A stretch of 64,000 nt of DNA, taken from an uncultured Eubacterium sp. (lineage in GTDB: Bacteria; Bacillota; Clostridia; Oscillospirales; Acutalibacteraceae). Position numbers and translations under genes: made by a program. The stretch lies in NCBI GenBank assembly GCA_905234495.1, contig CAJOHE010000010.1, forward strand, positions 1 through 64,000. Reading direction: 5' to 3'. The notes under the pieces are model-generated. The model did no database searches. It worked only from the letters and a program-made list of their open reading frames with translations, and had not been told where the DNA came from. The first letter of the stretch is position 1, and each line of letters begins with the position of its first letter. Positions 1-8,623 of the stretch are shown here, in pieces.

Positions 1-204
1 CACAACATCGCCGAAAAAATAAAGAAAATCGTTTTCGTATCCGTTATGATGCACTCCAAGCATAAGAACACTGTGACAGATTATCATACTCACGATTGCA
101 AGCGCTTTGAGCAAATCAAGATTGTAAAGACGCGATGTGTTTATTTCTTCTTTTTTCAGCCAAGAAAGCATATTTTTATCTTTTTTATCATTTACTGTTA
201 TCAT
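1..204 (-). CDS. Acyltransferase-like integral membrane protein, N-terminal part (cut by window edge)
   Basis: The reverse strand reads from an ATG at 202-204 without a stop to the window edge, giving 68 residues. A GGAG ribosome-binding site lies about nine bases before the ATG. After a charged 25-residue head comes RLYNLDLLKALAIVSMIICH, the arginine-plus-hydrophobic-helix-plus-histidine start seen in acyltransferase-3 and heparan-alpha-glucosaminide N-acetyltransferase-like (DUF1624) membrane proteins, which move acyl groups across or at the membrane. A second hydrophobic stretch begins near the edge. The assignment is from this one motif, and the rest of the protein is outside the window. 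Confidence 0.6.
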   Translation of the reverse strand, partial: MITVNDKKDKNMLSWLKKEEINTSRLYNLDLLKALAIVSMIICHSVLMLGVHHNGYENDFLYFFGDVV

Positions 205-514
205 TCTCTATCTCCGCAAATACCGATTTGTCGGATTCATTATATCACATCAACTGTAAAAAGTACATAATTGTCGATATAGTCACGCTTTTAACGCCGA
301 AAACGGCGATAGGCGGGTAATACCCTTCCTTTTTCATAAGTGAGTCCCGAAAGTCTTTAAAACACTGACTAAAAAACGCCTAAAAGCGTTACTATATATG
401 AACACAGACAAAGAACAACTGCACCCGAACTCAAAAATGTGATTTATGATAATCTTGAAAATGTAACTGAACTGGTTCGTAATTTAATAAATAGATATCA
501 TTTTTATTTTTTTA
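205..514. other. AT-rich intergenic region, no gene seen
   Basis: About 310 bases separate the divergently placed membrane gene and the large surface-protein gene. Short open frames here have no ribosome-binding site and no recognisable protein features. It must hold the leftward gene's promoter, which I could not place with confidence. Confidence 0.5.
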
Positions 515-543
515 TTGCAAAAATTTAAAATTTGTTATATTAT
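515..543 (+). promoter_or_regulatory. Sigma-A-type promoter of the surface-protein operon
   Basis: TTGCAA (515-520), a 17-base spacer and TATTAT (538-543) lie in an AT-rich stretch 30 bases before the ATG at 573. A GGAGG site at 561-565 follows, seven bases before the start codon. Confidence 0.6.
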
Positions 544-572
544 TAATTTAGTAACTGTATGGAGGAATACTT

Positions 573-3500
573 ATGAAAACAAGGAGTAAAAAGGTCTTAT
601 CGCTTATACTTTCAGTAATGCTCATTATCAGCACGATGCCGATAATGGCGTTTGCCGAAGGTGAAAGCGGAACAGGCGATTATTATCAAAAAATCACATC
701 AACCTCGCAGATGGTCAGCGGGGCTAAGTATCTCATTGTCTGCGAAGGGGAGAATATTACCCTTGACGGCTCGCTGGGCGAAGATATGGACAGTGTTGGA
801 AACAACATTGAGGTCGATTTCAGCGGTGACAGAATTGCGGCAACCAATGAACTTGACGACGCGGCGTTTGAAATTGACGCAAGCGCAGGTACAATCAGGA
901 GCGTATCGGGCTATTATATCGGCAGCCACGATTCGCAAAACAAGCTTTTGACAAGCACAACCTCTGATTTTGTCAATGACATCAGTTTTGATGACGGCGA
1001 CTTTGTAGCAAGTCACGAGGGAACTAACGGCACATATCAGCTTCAGTTTAATCCTGCAAGCGGACAGGAGCGTTTTCGCTTTTTCAAGAGCAGTCAAAGT
1101 GCTGTTCAGCTTTATATGCGCGTTGATACTCCTGTTTCTTACGTGGATGCATCAGGCGAGACGCAGGAGCCGATTGCGGATTACACCACTCTTACAAACA
1201 ATGTTACCGAGTGGACTAACGGCTGGTACGTTCTGAAAAACAATGTTACTTACGGCGGCAAAGTTGAAGTTAAGGGCAACAATGTTAATCTGATTCTATG
1301 CGACGGCGCTACGCTGAACGCAAATAAAGGCGTTCTTATCTATGAGGGCTATTCACTTACAATCTGGGCGCAGAAAAACGGCACCGGCACGCTTATTGCA
1401 AAAGGCAACGGGGATAGTTCCCATGAAGGCGCCGGCATCGGTTCAAGCGGGGATTCAGGAACGCACAAGGTTGGCGGTGCAATTGTTAAAAATACCGCAG
1501 GTGAGTTGACCGTAAACGGCGGTATTATCAATGCAACAGGTGCTGTCAATTGTGCCGGAATCGGCGGTTCTAATGAAAGATCCGCAAGCATCATTACAAT
1601 CAACGGCGGAACCGTAACTGCACAAGGCGGTGCAAACGGCGCAGGTATCGGCGGCGGTAGTATAGGCAACGGCGAAACGATTAACATTAACGGCGGCAAC
1701 GTTACTGCAACGGGCGGCGCAAACGGCGCAGGTATCGGCAGCGGTTATGGCGGCGGCGAAAGCCGAATTACTATAGGCGGCGGTGTTGTTCAGGCACAGG
1801 GCGGCGATAACGCTGCAGGCATCGGTGCAGGTTACAACGGCGGTTACGGCTTTGTTCGCTTTGACGGCGGCATTGTCAACGCAGAGTGCGGCGCAGGAAA
1901 CAGGACAGCTGCGGTAGGCGGTTTCGGTTACTCCCTTCGCTTTAACTATACGGAGCCCGGATATGACATGCGCATTACCGCCTCCAGTTATGCGGGACCG
2001 ACATCGGCAAAGTTTCTGAAGCCTTTCATCAGTGTTGGCTTATCAAAAACCCGCACTTATAACGGCGGCGTTTCCTGCAATAATATTGCCGAAACGATTG
2101 TTCCTAAAACTGCGGGTGTCTGGAATGTTACCTTTGACAAAAACGGCGGCACGGGCGATATGGAAAGCACGAAGGTTCCGGGCGGTACCTATACGCTACC
2201 GGGATGCGATTTCACCGAGCCTTCCTCCGAAGAGCCTTTTATGTGCTGGAGCGTTAAGGTCGGAGATAACGATACGGAATACAAGCAGCCCGGCGAAAAG
2301 CTCATTGTTAACGCGGATACAACCGTTACGGCAATCTGGAAAACGGAGTACACCGTCAGCTTTGAAAACGGAGGCGGCAGCGGCACTATGACGGCTGAAA
2401 CCGTAACCTCGTTTGATACTTATACACTTCCTGAAAGTGGCTTTACTGCACCAACAGGCAAATCCTTTGGCGGCTGGCTTGTTACAACAGATGGCATTTC
2501 TGCTAAAACTATGCAGGCGGGCGACGAGCTTGTTGTTTCGGGCGACACAACGGTTAAGGCAATTTGGAGTGCGTCTATTACAACATGGAAGCAGTTAGTA
2601 GATACCGTTGAAGAAGCAGAGGACGGCGACACAATCTATCTCGGTCAGAACCTGACAGCAGAAAGCAACGATTTTGAGGTTGCTGTCAGCGGCAACAAGT
2701 CTGTTACGGTTGACCTGAACGGCTATACGCTCGACAGAAATCAAACCGGTGCTCTTTATTTCGGAAGTGCTTTCAAGATTGAAGCAGGTTCAACGCTGAC
2801 AGTTTGCGATTCAAGCAGCGGTAAAACAGGCACCATAACGGGCGCTTATGTTTTCAAAGGTGGTGCGTTTTATAACGAAGGCACACTGATTGTTAAAGAT
2901 ATTACTATAACCGGTAATCACACCAATAATGCTGATAATCCTTCTTATGATCTTAAAGGTGGCGCAATTTACAATACGGGAACGCTCACCATCACAAATG
3001 TTGAAATCAGTGATAACTACAGCGGAGACAACGGAGGTGCAATCTACAACACCTCAAGCGGCACAGCGACATTAAACCGCGTTACCTTCAAGGAAAACGA
3101 ATCTGTTAATTATTATGGCGGCGCTATTGCTAACGAAGGTACGCTCACCCTTAACAAGTGTACTTTTAAAGATAATACAGCAAAGGAAAACGGCGGCGCT
3201 ATTTATAACTCTGGCTCGGTGACAGTTACAGGCGGCAAATTTGCCGAAAACACTGCAAAGGACGCCGGCGCGATTTATAACACTTCAAGCGGAACAATAA
3301 CCCTCAGCGACGTTTCCGTTAACTCCAACACCACCACTGTTCGTGGCGGCGGCGCCATCGCTAACTACGGCACGGCAACGCTGACTGATTGTGATGTATG
3401 GGGCAACAGTGCCAAAACTAACGGCGGCGCAATTTGGTCGGGCGGTAGTGACAGTGCTTCGCTCACCGTTACGAACTGCGATATCAGCAGCAACAGCTGT

Positions 3501-6500
3501 GAGGAGACGGGTGGCGGAATATGCCTGCGTCAGGGCGTGCTTAACGCATCGGGCAGCACGTTCAGCAACAACAGCGCCACCAATGGCGGCGGACTCAAGA
3601 TTTTTGATGGTGCAACTGCAAACCTCGGCGGAAACGGAAACATTTTTTACGGAAACGAAGCCACTACCAACGGCGGCGGTATTATGAATAACGGTACCCT
3701 TCGTGCCACCACAATGCTCTTGGTTCAGGAAAACCATTCGTCCGGCATCGGCGGCGGTGTATATAATGCCAATACCATGACCGTGCAGGATATTGTAACG
3801 ATTCAGGATAATACATCCGACAATCTCGGTGATAACCTGTATTTGACAGACGGCAAGGTGGTTACACTGACCAACACGCTGCTCGCAGCAGCAATAGAGG
3901 TTGAGGCAGAAAACCCCAACCAGTTTATCACAAGCGGCTGGTACGAAAACCATCACAATGCAAATCCCGAAACCTACTTTAAAGCATCGGGTTACAATAC
4001 GGTTTATATGCCTGACGGTGAAACAGAGCTGAAGCTCAAAAAAACCGATGACTTCCCGTACAACGATACTGCCACAATGTGGGCAACCGATACAAACAGC
4101 AGTGATTACCGCACGGGAATTAAATACACCATTCACAATCTGACCTCGGGTACGAAATGCAACCTGGACGGCACACCTGCAACGCAGTACCTTGTGAATG
4201 ACGGCGTGACGAGAAAGAGCTGCCAAAGCAGCGCAAACAACAATGTCACAGGCGTATCAACGGGTGTGCTGGAGATTGACCGTTCCAAGCTCGACAAGGT
4301 TGAGCAGACGGGAATGTATATTGAATACAGTCCGTTTATCTTTACGCCGCTCGGCGGCGTTCGTTGGGGTATTGAGCTCTTCCCGTATTCCGAAAATGTT
4401 CCCGAAAATCTCGGCAGCCTCGGCAACACAGTCGGCAAAACCGTAGAGCTCACGGGAACAAATGATAACAACTACACATATCAGCTGCATTACGGCACGG
4501 TTGACGGCGAGCTTCGCTGTGCAGAAACTGCAGGCGGTGACTTTACAAGTGAAGCAACCGCTGTAACAGGTCAGGACAAAACCTACGGTCCGTATTACTG
4601 GTACATCACGGGCGGTGCTCCCGCAGCAGGGGAAAGCGTTACGCTTCGCGTGGCAGCGATCTGCTGTTCCAGGCAAAACGCAAGCAACCTGCAGATGCTC
4701 ACTGAGTGGACGGATATTGAGATTGTTGGTACCTGCTCTCACAGCAACGGACATCTTAAAGCGGTAAGCGCAACAGCACCCACCTGCACTAATTACGGCA
4801 ACAGCGCATATTGGGAATGTGACGTCTGCGGCAAATACTTCTCCGACGCACAGGCTGAAACCGAAATTGAAAAGGACAGCTGGGAAATCGCACCCACGGG
4901 TCACCACTATGCAGAGCCTGCAGCGGCAGACTGGACGTGGACGAAGTACGGCGATACCTACACGGCTGCTGTCACCCTGAACTGCGAAAGCGGAGACGAT
5001 ACGCAGACTGTTGATGCAACTGTTGAAAAGACAGCGGAATCGGACGGCACGGCGGTGTACACAGCTACGGCGACAATCGGCGAAGGCGTAAAAGAACAGA
5101 CCTTTAACGCAACAATGCCGACGGTTTACAATAGTGTTACAGGATACGACGATGCAAACGGCAACGCCGTCACCTCTGACAAGGCTACTGCAGCCGAGGG
5201 ACAGACGGTTACGCTGACAGTCACCCCTGCAAGCGGATACGGACTCAAGTCTATGACGATATCCAACGGCGGTGAGATTACAGCGGGTGCCAACAACACC
5301 TTTACCTTTGTAATGCCCGATGATGATGTTACCGTTGACGCGGAGTTTGCGCAGAAATATGCGGTTGCAACGGTTACCGACGGTAACGGTACGGTTACGG
5401 CAGACAACGCAAACGCATTTGAGGGCGATACCGTTACGCTTACGGTTACGCCGAACACAAATTACGCGCTCGATACGCTTATTGTAACGGACGGCAACGG
5501 CGACCCGATAGCTGTTACGAACAATACATTTACAATGCCTGCTTCGGCGGTTACCGTAACGGCGAACTTCTACGAAACATATAAACTGTATGTAGGCGGT
5601 ATTCAGGTAACGGAGAAAAACAAGGCAGATATTCTTAGTGACGGCTCAGCAGTTTATGCAGGAAATGGCGCAGAAGGCACGCTGACACTGACAAATGCAA
5701 ATATTACAAGCTCAACATACGGAGCAAATGTAACAACCCAAGCGGGTACATTTGATTTGACAATTGCTCTTGTCGGCGAAAACAATTTGAGCGGCGCCTC
5801 AGATGGTATTGTTTGCTACGGTATATCATTAACCATTGCGGGTAGCGGTATTCTTAATGCAACCGGTAGCTCATCGGGAATTACTGCAAATTGTCCGATT
5901 ACTATAAGCGGCACAACAGTTAATGCTATCGGCGGAAGCTGGAACGGTATATGCTGTGACGCAAACGGTGACAGAAACATAACTATAACTAATAGTACTG
6001 TTTCTGCGACTGCCGGAAGGGTGGCTATTAAATCATCTTCAAGCATTACACTTACAAACAGCACTGTAAATGCAGTTTCGACGGGCGATAATGACGACGC
6101 AATTTTTGCTAACAATAACCTAACGATTACTGACAGCACTGTTTATGCCGAAGCCAACCATCAGGGTATCCTTGCAAACACAGGAGCACTGAAAATCGAC
6201 GGAAGAAGTGAGGTTACGGCTGAAAGTACTCATACAGGCTTTGCTTACCCCGCTGTTATCGCCAAGAATGTTTCGATTGCGGCAACACACGATATTGTCG
6301 AACCGACTAACGCGTCTTTCAAATTATATGATGGTGATTACTGTATTTACGAATCAGACGGTACAACCTTTGCTAATCATGTTGTTATAAGACAAACCAG
6401 AGCTAATAACGGTTACAGCCTGACGCTCAATGACGGAATCGCGGTTAACTTCTTTATTGACACTCCGTTCTATGAAGCAGAGGGCGGAAGGATTAAGTAT

Positions 6501-7280
6501 TCTTACCTGACAACTACTGATGATAAGAGCGCTGAAAGACGCGAATATGAGGTTAATGTTGACGACCTTGAAGCTCAGACTGACGGCAAGAGAAAGCTGA
6601 CCTTGCAGGCGGCTCCAGCACAGATAGCAGAAAAGTATATTATTGAAGTGTATGATTCAAACGGTGAATTGAAGGATACTATAGAGGCTTCGATTGAAAA
6701 TTATTGCAAAGCGATTCTCTCAATGGATTCATATTCCGATTGGCATGATCTCGCGCAGGCGCTTTTGGACTACGGTGCGCTTGCCGATGAATACTTCGGC
6801 TACGCGGCGCTTTCAAAGGCGGTAACGGGTAACGATTACGCAATTACCCATTCCGAAAACTACAAAGAGGCGGTTAATGCCGAGTCCTTCAAGAGCAAGG
6901 CAAAGGCGCATATCGAACAGGGTGACGTTACCATTTCGGGCGTTTCGTACGTAGCACTGCTTAACCCCGAATTTCGTTTCTACGTTTCTAATCTCACTGA
7001 AGACGAAGCGGCAGAAATTAACGTCAGCGTTGACAAATCAGGCTTAACCGCAGAGATGGTTAAGACTGATAACGGCATTTGCGTTCGCGTTACAGGACTT
7101 AATGCAAGTGATTTTGCAAAGACCTTTACCGTAACCGTAGGCACTACCGAAATCACCTACAATGGCTATGCTTATCTTTACACTGTTCTGCGTGACGGCA
7201 GCATGGAGAGCGAAGCGCTTAAAGACCTTGCTAAAGGTATTTACAGATACGCAGCAGCCTGCGAAGCAAAATTCGCGTAA
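573..7280 (+). CDS. Giant secreted beta-helix / InlB-repeat surface protein
   Basis: This 2235-residue protein starts with a clear Sec signal peptide (basic head, hydrophobic core, cut near AFAEG, residues about 28-30). Domains in order: an undefined N-terminal part; glycine-rich NGAGIGGG-type repeats (about 276-450) typical of a right-handed beta-helix; two InlB/Listeria-Bacteroides-type repeats (about 515-670); a long run of GGAIYN-type polymorphic repeats (about 760-1080); a Cys-rich CSHxxxH...CxxCGKxF segment (about 1388-1425); two divergent InlB repeats (about 1530-1665); a second beta-helix (about 1710-1910); and a C-terminal module ending near YRYAAACEAKFA. I see no LPXTG anchor and no dockerin. 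It is probably secreted or loosely surface-bound and may bind glycans or host or bacterial surfaces. The precise function is unknown. It heads an operon with a 51-residue peptide. Confidence 0.85.
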   Translation: MKTRSKKVLSLILSVMLIISTMPIMAFAEGESGTGDYYQKITSTSQMVSGAKYLIVCEGENITLDGSLGEDMDSVGNNIEVDFSGDRIAATNELDDAAFEIDASAGTIRSVSGYYIGSHDSQNKLLTSTTSDFVNDISFDDGDFVASHEGTNGTYQLQFNPASGQERFRFFKSSQSAVQLYMRVDTPVSYVDASGETQEPIADYTTLTNNVTEWTNGWYVLKNNVTYGGKVEVKGNNVNLILCDGATLNANKGVLIYEGYSLTIWAQKNGTGTLIAKGNGDSSHEGAGIGSSGDSGTHKVGGAIVKNTAGELTVNGGIINATGAVNCAGIGGSNERSASIITINGGTVTAQGGANGAGIGGGSIGNGETININGGNVTATGGANGAGIGSGYGGGESRITIGGGVVQAQGGDNAAGIGAGYNGGYGFVRFDGGIVNAECGAGNRTAAVGGFGYSLRFNYTEPGYDMRITASSYAGPTSAKFLKPFISVGLSKTRTYNGGVSCNNIAETIVPKTAGVWNVTFDKNGGTGDMESTKVPGGTYTLPGCDFTEPSSEEPFMCWSVKVGDNDTEYKQPGEKLIVNADTTVTAIWKTEYTVSFENGGGSGTMTAETVTSFDTYTLPESGFTAPTGKSFGGWLVTTDGISAKTMQAGDELVVSGDTTVKAIWSASITTWKQLVDTVEEAEDGDTIYLGQNLTAESNDFEVAVSGNKSVTVDLNGYTLDRNQTGALYFGSAFKIEAGSTLTVCDSSSGKTGTITGAYVFKGGAFYNEGTLIVKDITITGNHTNNADNPSYDLKGGAIYNTGTLTITNVEISDNYSGDNGGAIYNTSSGTATLNRVTFKENESVNYYGGAIANEGTLTLNKCTFKDNTAKENGGAIYNSGSVTVTGGKFAENTAKDAGAIYNTSSGTITLSDVSVNSNTTTVRGGGAIANYGTATLTDCDVWGNSAKTNGGAIWSGGSDSASLTVTNCDISSNSCEETGGGICLRQGVLNASGSTFSNNSATNGGGLKIFDGATANLGGNGNIFYGNEATTNGGGIMNNGTLRATTMLLVQENHSSGIGGGVYNANTMTVQDIVTIQDNTSDNLGDNLYLTDGKVVTLTNTLLAAAIEVEAENPNQFITSGWYENHHNANPETYFKASGYNTVYMPDGETELKLKKTDDFPYNDTATMWATDTNSSDYRTGIKYTIHNLTSGTKCNLDGTPATQYLVNDGVTRKSCQSSANNNVTGVSTGVLEIDRSKLDKVEQTGMYIEYSPFIFTPLGGVRWGIELFPYSENVPENLGSLGNTVGKTVELTGTNDNNYTYQLHYGTVDGELRCAETAGGDFTSEATAVTGQDKTYGPYYWYITGGAPAAGESVTLRVAAICCSRQNASNLQMLTEWTDIEIVGTCSHSNGHLKAVSATAPTCTNYGNSAYWECDVCGKYFSDAQAETEIEKDSWEIAPTGHHYAEPAAADWTWTKYGDTYTAAVTLNCESGDDTQTVDATVEKTAESDGTAVYTATATIGEGVKEQTFNATMPTVYNSVTGYDDANGNAVTSDKATAAEGQTVTLTVTPASGYGLKSMTISNGGEITAGANNTFTFVMPDDDVTVDAEFAQKYAVATVTDGNGTVTADNANAFEGDTVTLTVTPNTNYALDTLIVTDGNGDPIAVTNNTFTMPASAVTVTANFYETYKLYVGGIQVTEKNKADILSDGSAVYAGNGAEGTLTLTNANITSSTYGANVTTQAGTFDLTIALVGENNLSGASDGIVCYGISLTIAGSGILNATGSSSGITANCPITISGTTVNAIGGSWNGICCDANGDRNITITNSTVSATAGRVAIKSSSSITLTNSTVNAVSTGDNDDAIFANNNLTITDSTVYAEANHQGILANTGALKIDGRSEVTAESTHTGFAYPAVIAKNVSIAATHDIVEPTNASFKLYDGDYCIYESDGTTFANHVVIRQTRANNGYSLTLNDGIAVNFFIDTPFYEAEGGRIKYSYLTTTDDKSAERREYEVNVDDLEAQTDGKRKLTLQAAPAQIAEKYIIEVYDSNGELKDTIEASIENYCKAILSMDSYSDWHDLAQALLDYGALADEYFGYAALSKAVTGNDYAITHSENYKEAVNAESFKSKAKAHIEQGDVTISGVSYVALLNPEFRFYVSNLTEDEAAEINVSVDKSGLTAEMVKTDNGICVRVTGLNASDFAKTFTVTVGTTEITYNGYAYLYTVLRDGSMESEALKDLAKGIYRYAAACEAKFA

Positions 7281-7293
7281 GGAGGAAAATAAA

Positions 7294-7449
7294 ATGAATA
7301 AGAATTATGTTGAACCTGAATTCAAGGTAGTTGTAACAAATTGCGAAGACATTTTGACGACCTCCGGCGAAGGCGGCAGTAACCATCTGAACAGAGCCGG
7401 TGGTTGGGAAGCTTTCGGCAGCAACGGTGTACCGTTCATTGAATTATAA
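7294..7449 (+). CDS. Small 51-residue peptide of the 'YxxPEFxVV...EDILTTS' type
   Basis: A GGAGG site at 7281-7285 stands eight bases before the ATG, and the gene follows the giant surface-protein gene by 13 bases, so translation is well supported. The product begins MNKNYVEPEFKVV, has one Cys (residue 17) followed by EDILTTSGEGG, and ends in a polar Gly/Asn-rich tail with a hydrophobic PFIEL end. I recall similar short proteins with a conserved acidic-hydrophobic-TTS motif in clostridial genomes, often unannotated. It has no signal peptide or membrane segment. It could be a precursor or signalling peptide, but no maturation enzyme is encoded next to it. Confidence 0.6.
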   Translation: MNKNYVEPEFKVVVTNCEDILTTSGEGGSNHLNRAGGWEAFGSNGVPFIEL

Positions 7450-7462
7450 AAGAGAAAGCAGA

Positions 7463-7879
7463 ATGAAAAAATTTGTACCGATTATTATTTCTATTTTTGC
7501 GGTTGTTATTGGTATTGTCTTTGTAATCAACGGTATCACAACGCTAAAAAACAAGGATTTATACGATTCAACCGTAACGGCAACCGTCGTGGATGTGCAG
7601 GAGGAATGGGACAATACCGGCGAGGATTCAAATCTTGTCAGAACCGTTTACATCGACTATGAGATTGACGGTGTTAAGTATGAGCATATCGAATCACCCG
7701 AACAGAATAACAATATGAAGGTCGGTGATACGGTGGATATTCTCTATCAATCCAAAGACCCGTCAAAAATTTCAGGTCAAAACATAACAAAAAATTCGGT
7801 TATGTTTATCATTATTGGCGCGATTGCTGCTCTCGGCGGCTGCTTCTCAACTCTGATTTCTTTTCTTAGAAGAAAATAA
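7463..7879 (+). CDS. DUF3592-like two-helix membrane protein
   Basis: This 138-residue protein starts at the ATG at 7463, after AAAGAGAAAGCAG, which gives a modest ribosome-binding site; earlier in-frame starts would overlap the 51-residue peptide gene. It has a membrane helix at about residues 4-26, an extracytoplasmic beta-rich domain (TATVVDVQEEW, YIDYEIDGVKYEH, KVGDTVDILYQSKDPSKI), and a second helix at about 110-133. The order VxDxxEEW, then YVDYEVDG, then VGDxVxVxYxPxDPSxI is typical of DUF3592. The molecular role is unknown. It appears to be the last gene of the surface-protein operon. Confidence 0.65.
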   Translation: MKKFVPIIISIFAVVIGIVFVINGITTLKNKDLYDSTVTATVVDVQEEWDNTGEDSNLVRTVYIDYEIDGVKYEHIESPEQNNNMKVGDTVDILYQSKDPSKISGQNITKNSVMFIIIGAIAALGGCFSTLISFLRRK

Positions 7880-7885
7880 CACTTT

Positions 7886-7933
7886 AACAGAAATACAGGA
7901 TTCATTGAAAATGAATCCTGCTTTCTGTTTTTT
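7886..7933 (+). terminator. Rho-independent terminator of the surface-protein operon
   Basis: A long hairpin has an outer arm AACAGAAA/TTTCTGTT and an inner arm AGGATTCAT/ATGAATCCT, followed by a run of T. It lies seven bases after the last stop codon. Confidence 0.85.
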
Positions 7934-8160
7934 AAAATTGAAATATGCTTAATAAAAGAATTTTTATAGTTCTGTGTAAATGATTTGAGCAAGGACACAA
8001 AAACGAGGCTGTTTTTTCTATATCATTATGACCATTTAACGACCATTTATGAACGGAAAGCCGTAGCAAAAGAGAGCGCTAAATGAATAATCCAGCAATA
8101 TATAGGATAATAAAAACGGCTTAAAACCGTTAAATTATATCCGTTGAACCGTTCCATCGC
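7934..8160. other. Non-coding AT-rich spacer
   Basis: I see no credible open frame here, only small imperfect inverted repeats such as ACGGCTTAAAACCGT. It ends where the tRNA-like sequence begins. Confidence 0.5.
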
Positions 8161-8161
8161 T

Positions 8162-8299
8162 GTTTCGTAATGCGCAGGTCATCGGTTCGAGTCCGATTAC
8201 CAGCTCCAAAAAACAGGGATACCCAAACGGGTATCCCTGTTTTTTAACTAAGGCTCGAACCGATGACGGGGCCCCCGCAAAGCCTTTGCCTTTGTGTGG
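8162..8299 (+). repeat. tRNA-Thr(CGU) 3'-half fragment element, copy 1
   Basis: Positions 8162-8208 read as the 3' part of a tRNA: anticodon loop with CGT at 8166-8168, variable loop, T-arm GGTTCGAGTCC and an ACCAGC acceptor strand followed by T and CCA. The 5' half is missing: the bases before it do not match a GCTGGTA acceptor strand, and the anticodon stem is broken. The fragment is followed by a terminator (8208-8245), and then TCGAACCGATGAC (8255-8267), the reverse complement of part of its own T-arm, runs into a GGGGCCCC-containing block. A second copy lies at 20249-20375. The 38 bases 8176-8213 are identical to 20249-20286, and 21 bases at 8255-8275 match 20333-20353. Confidence 0.75.
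8208..8245. terminator. Bidirectional terminator inside repeat copy 1
   Basis: Perfect 12-base arms ACAGGGATACCC/GGGTATCCCTGT with an AAAC loop are flanked by six A on one side and six T on the other, so the hairpin can stop transcription from both directions. Confidence 0.85.
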
Positions 8300-8406
8300 G
8301 GAGAGATATTTGATGCAAACACAATTATTGCACTATACAATATGTATATTACAGCGGTCAAATGTTGAAAAAAGTTTTGCAGTTTTCACAAAAATGATTT
8401 TCGTTA

Positions 8407-8436
8407 TTGACAAGTGCGGGGCGTTGGGTGTAACAT
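8407..8436 (+). promoter_or_regulatory. Likely promoter of glnA
   Basis: TTGACA (8407-8412), an 18-base spacer and TAACAT (8431-8436). A transcript starting about seven bases downstream would have a leader of roughly 180 bases carrying the three hairpins that follow. Confidence 0.5.
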
Positions 8437-8449
8437 TTACTTGTAAGGC

Positions 8450-8601
8450 AAAGGGGTCTTTGGGATTATCTCAAAGACCCTTTTCTCATTTATAAATACT
8501 TTCGGGCAATGGGGTCTCTGGGATTATCTCGGGGACTCTTTATCTTTAATAATATATTCAGGCAAGGGTGTCTTTTGTTTTAACGCAAAAGGTGCCCGCC
8601 T
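8450..8601 (+). promoter_or_regulatory. glnA leader with three tandem hairpins
   Basis: Three related units follow one another, each starting near GGCAA and each forming a stem. Hairpin 1 (8454-8480) has arms GGGTCTTTG/CAAAGACCC and a TTTT tail. Hairpin 2 (8512-8538) has arms GGGTCTCTG/CGGGGACTC, pairing through G-U wobbles, with a T-rich tail. Both keep the same tip GGGATTATCTC although their stems differ, with changes on both strands. Hairpin 3 (8566-8597, extendable to 8560-8601) has a different loop and a TTTGTTTT tail just before the GGAGG site at 8611. The layout suggests regulated termination or binding of a repeated RNA motif by a regulator. I could not match it to the known glutamine riboswitches or to the ANTAR two-hairpin motif. 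Confidence 0.6.
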
Positions 8602-8623
8602 TTGTTTTCAGGAGGTAAAAACA

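Noticed and set aside
1349..1900. CRISPR-like or satellite DNA in the glycine-rich part of the surface-protein gene
   Set aside because: The repeats are in protein sequence (NGAGIGGG type) and vary in DNA and length, so they are beta-helix repeats, not an array.
3285..4907. Two long minus-strand reading frames inside the giant surface-protein gene
   Set aside because: They lack ribosome-binding sites and recognisable protein features and follow the repetitive codon pattern of the plus-strand gene.
8162..8208. Intact tRNA-Thr gene
   Set aside because: The acceptor 5' strand, D-arm and a pairing anticodon stem are missing; only the 3' part is present.
8443..8601. Known glutamine riboswitch or ANTAR-binding leader
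   Set aside because: The hexaloop A-G rule of ANTAR hairpins and the glutamine-riboswitch core were not seen.
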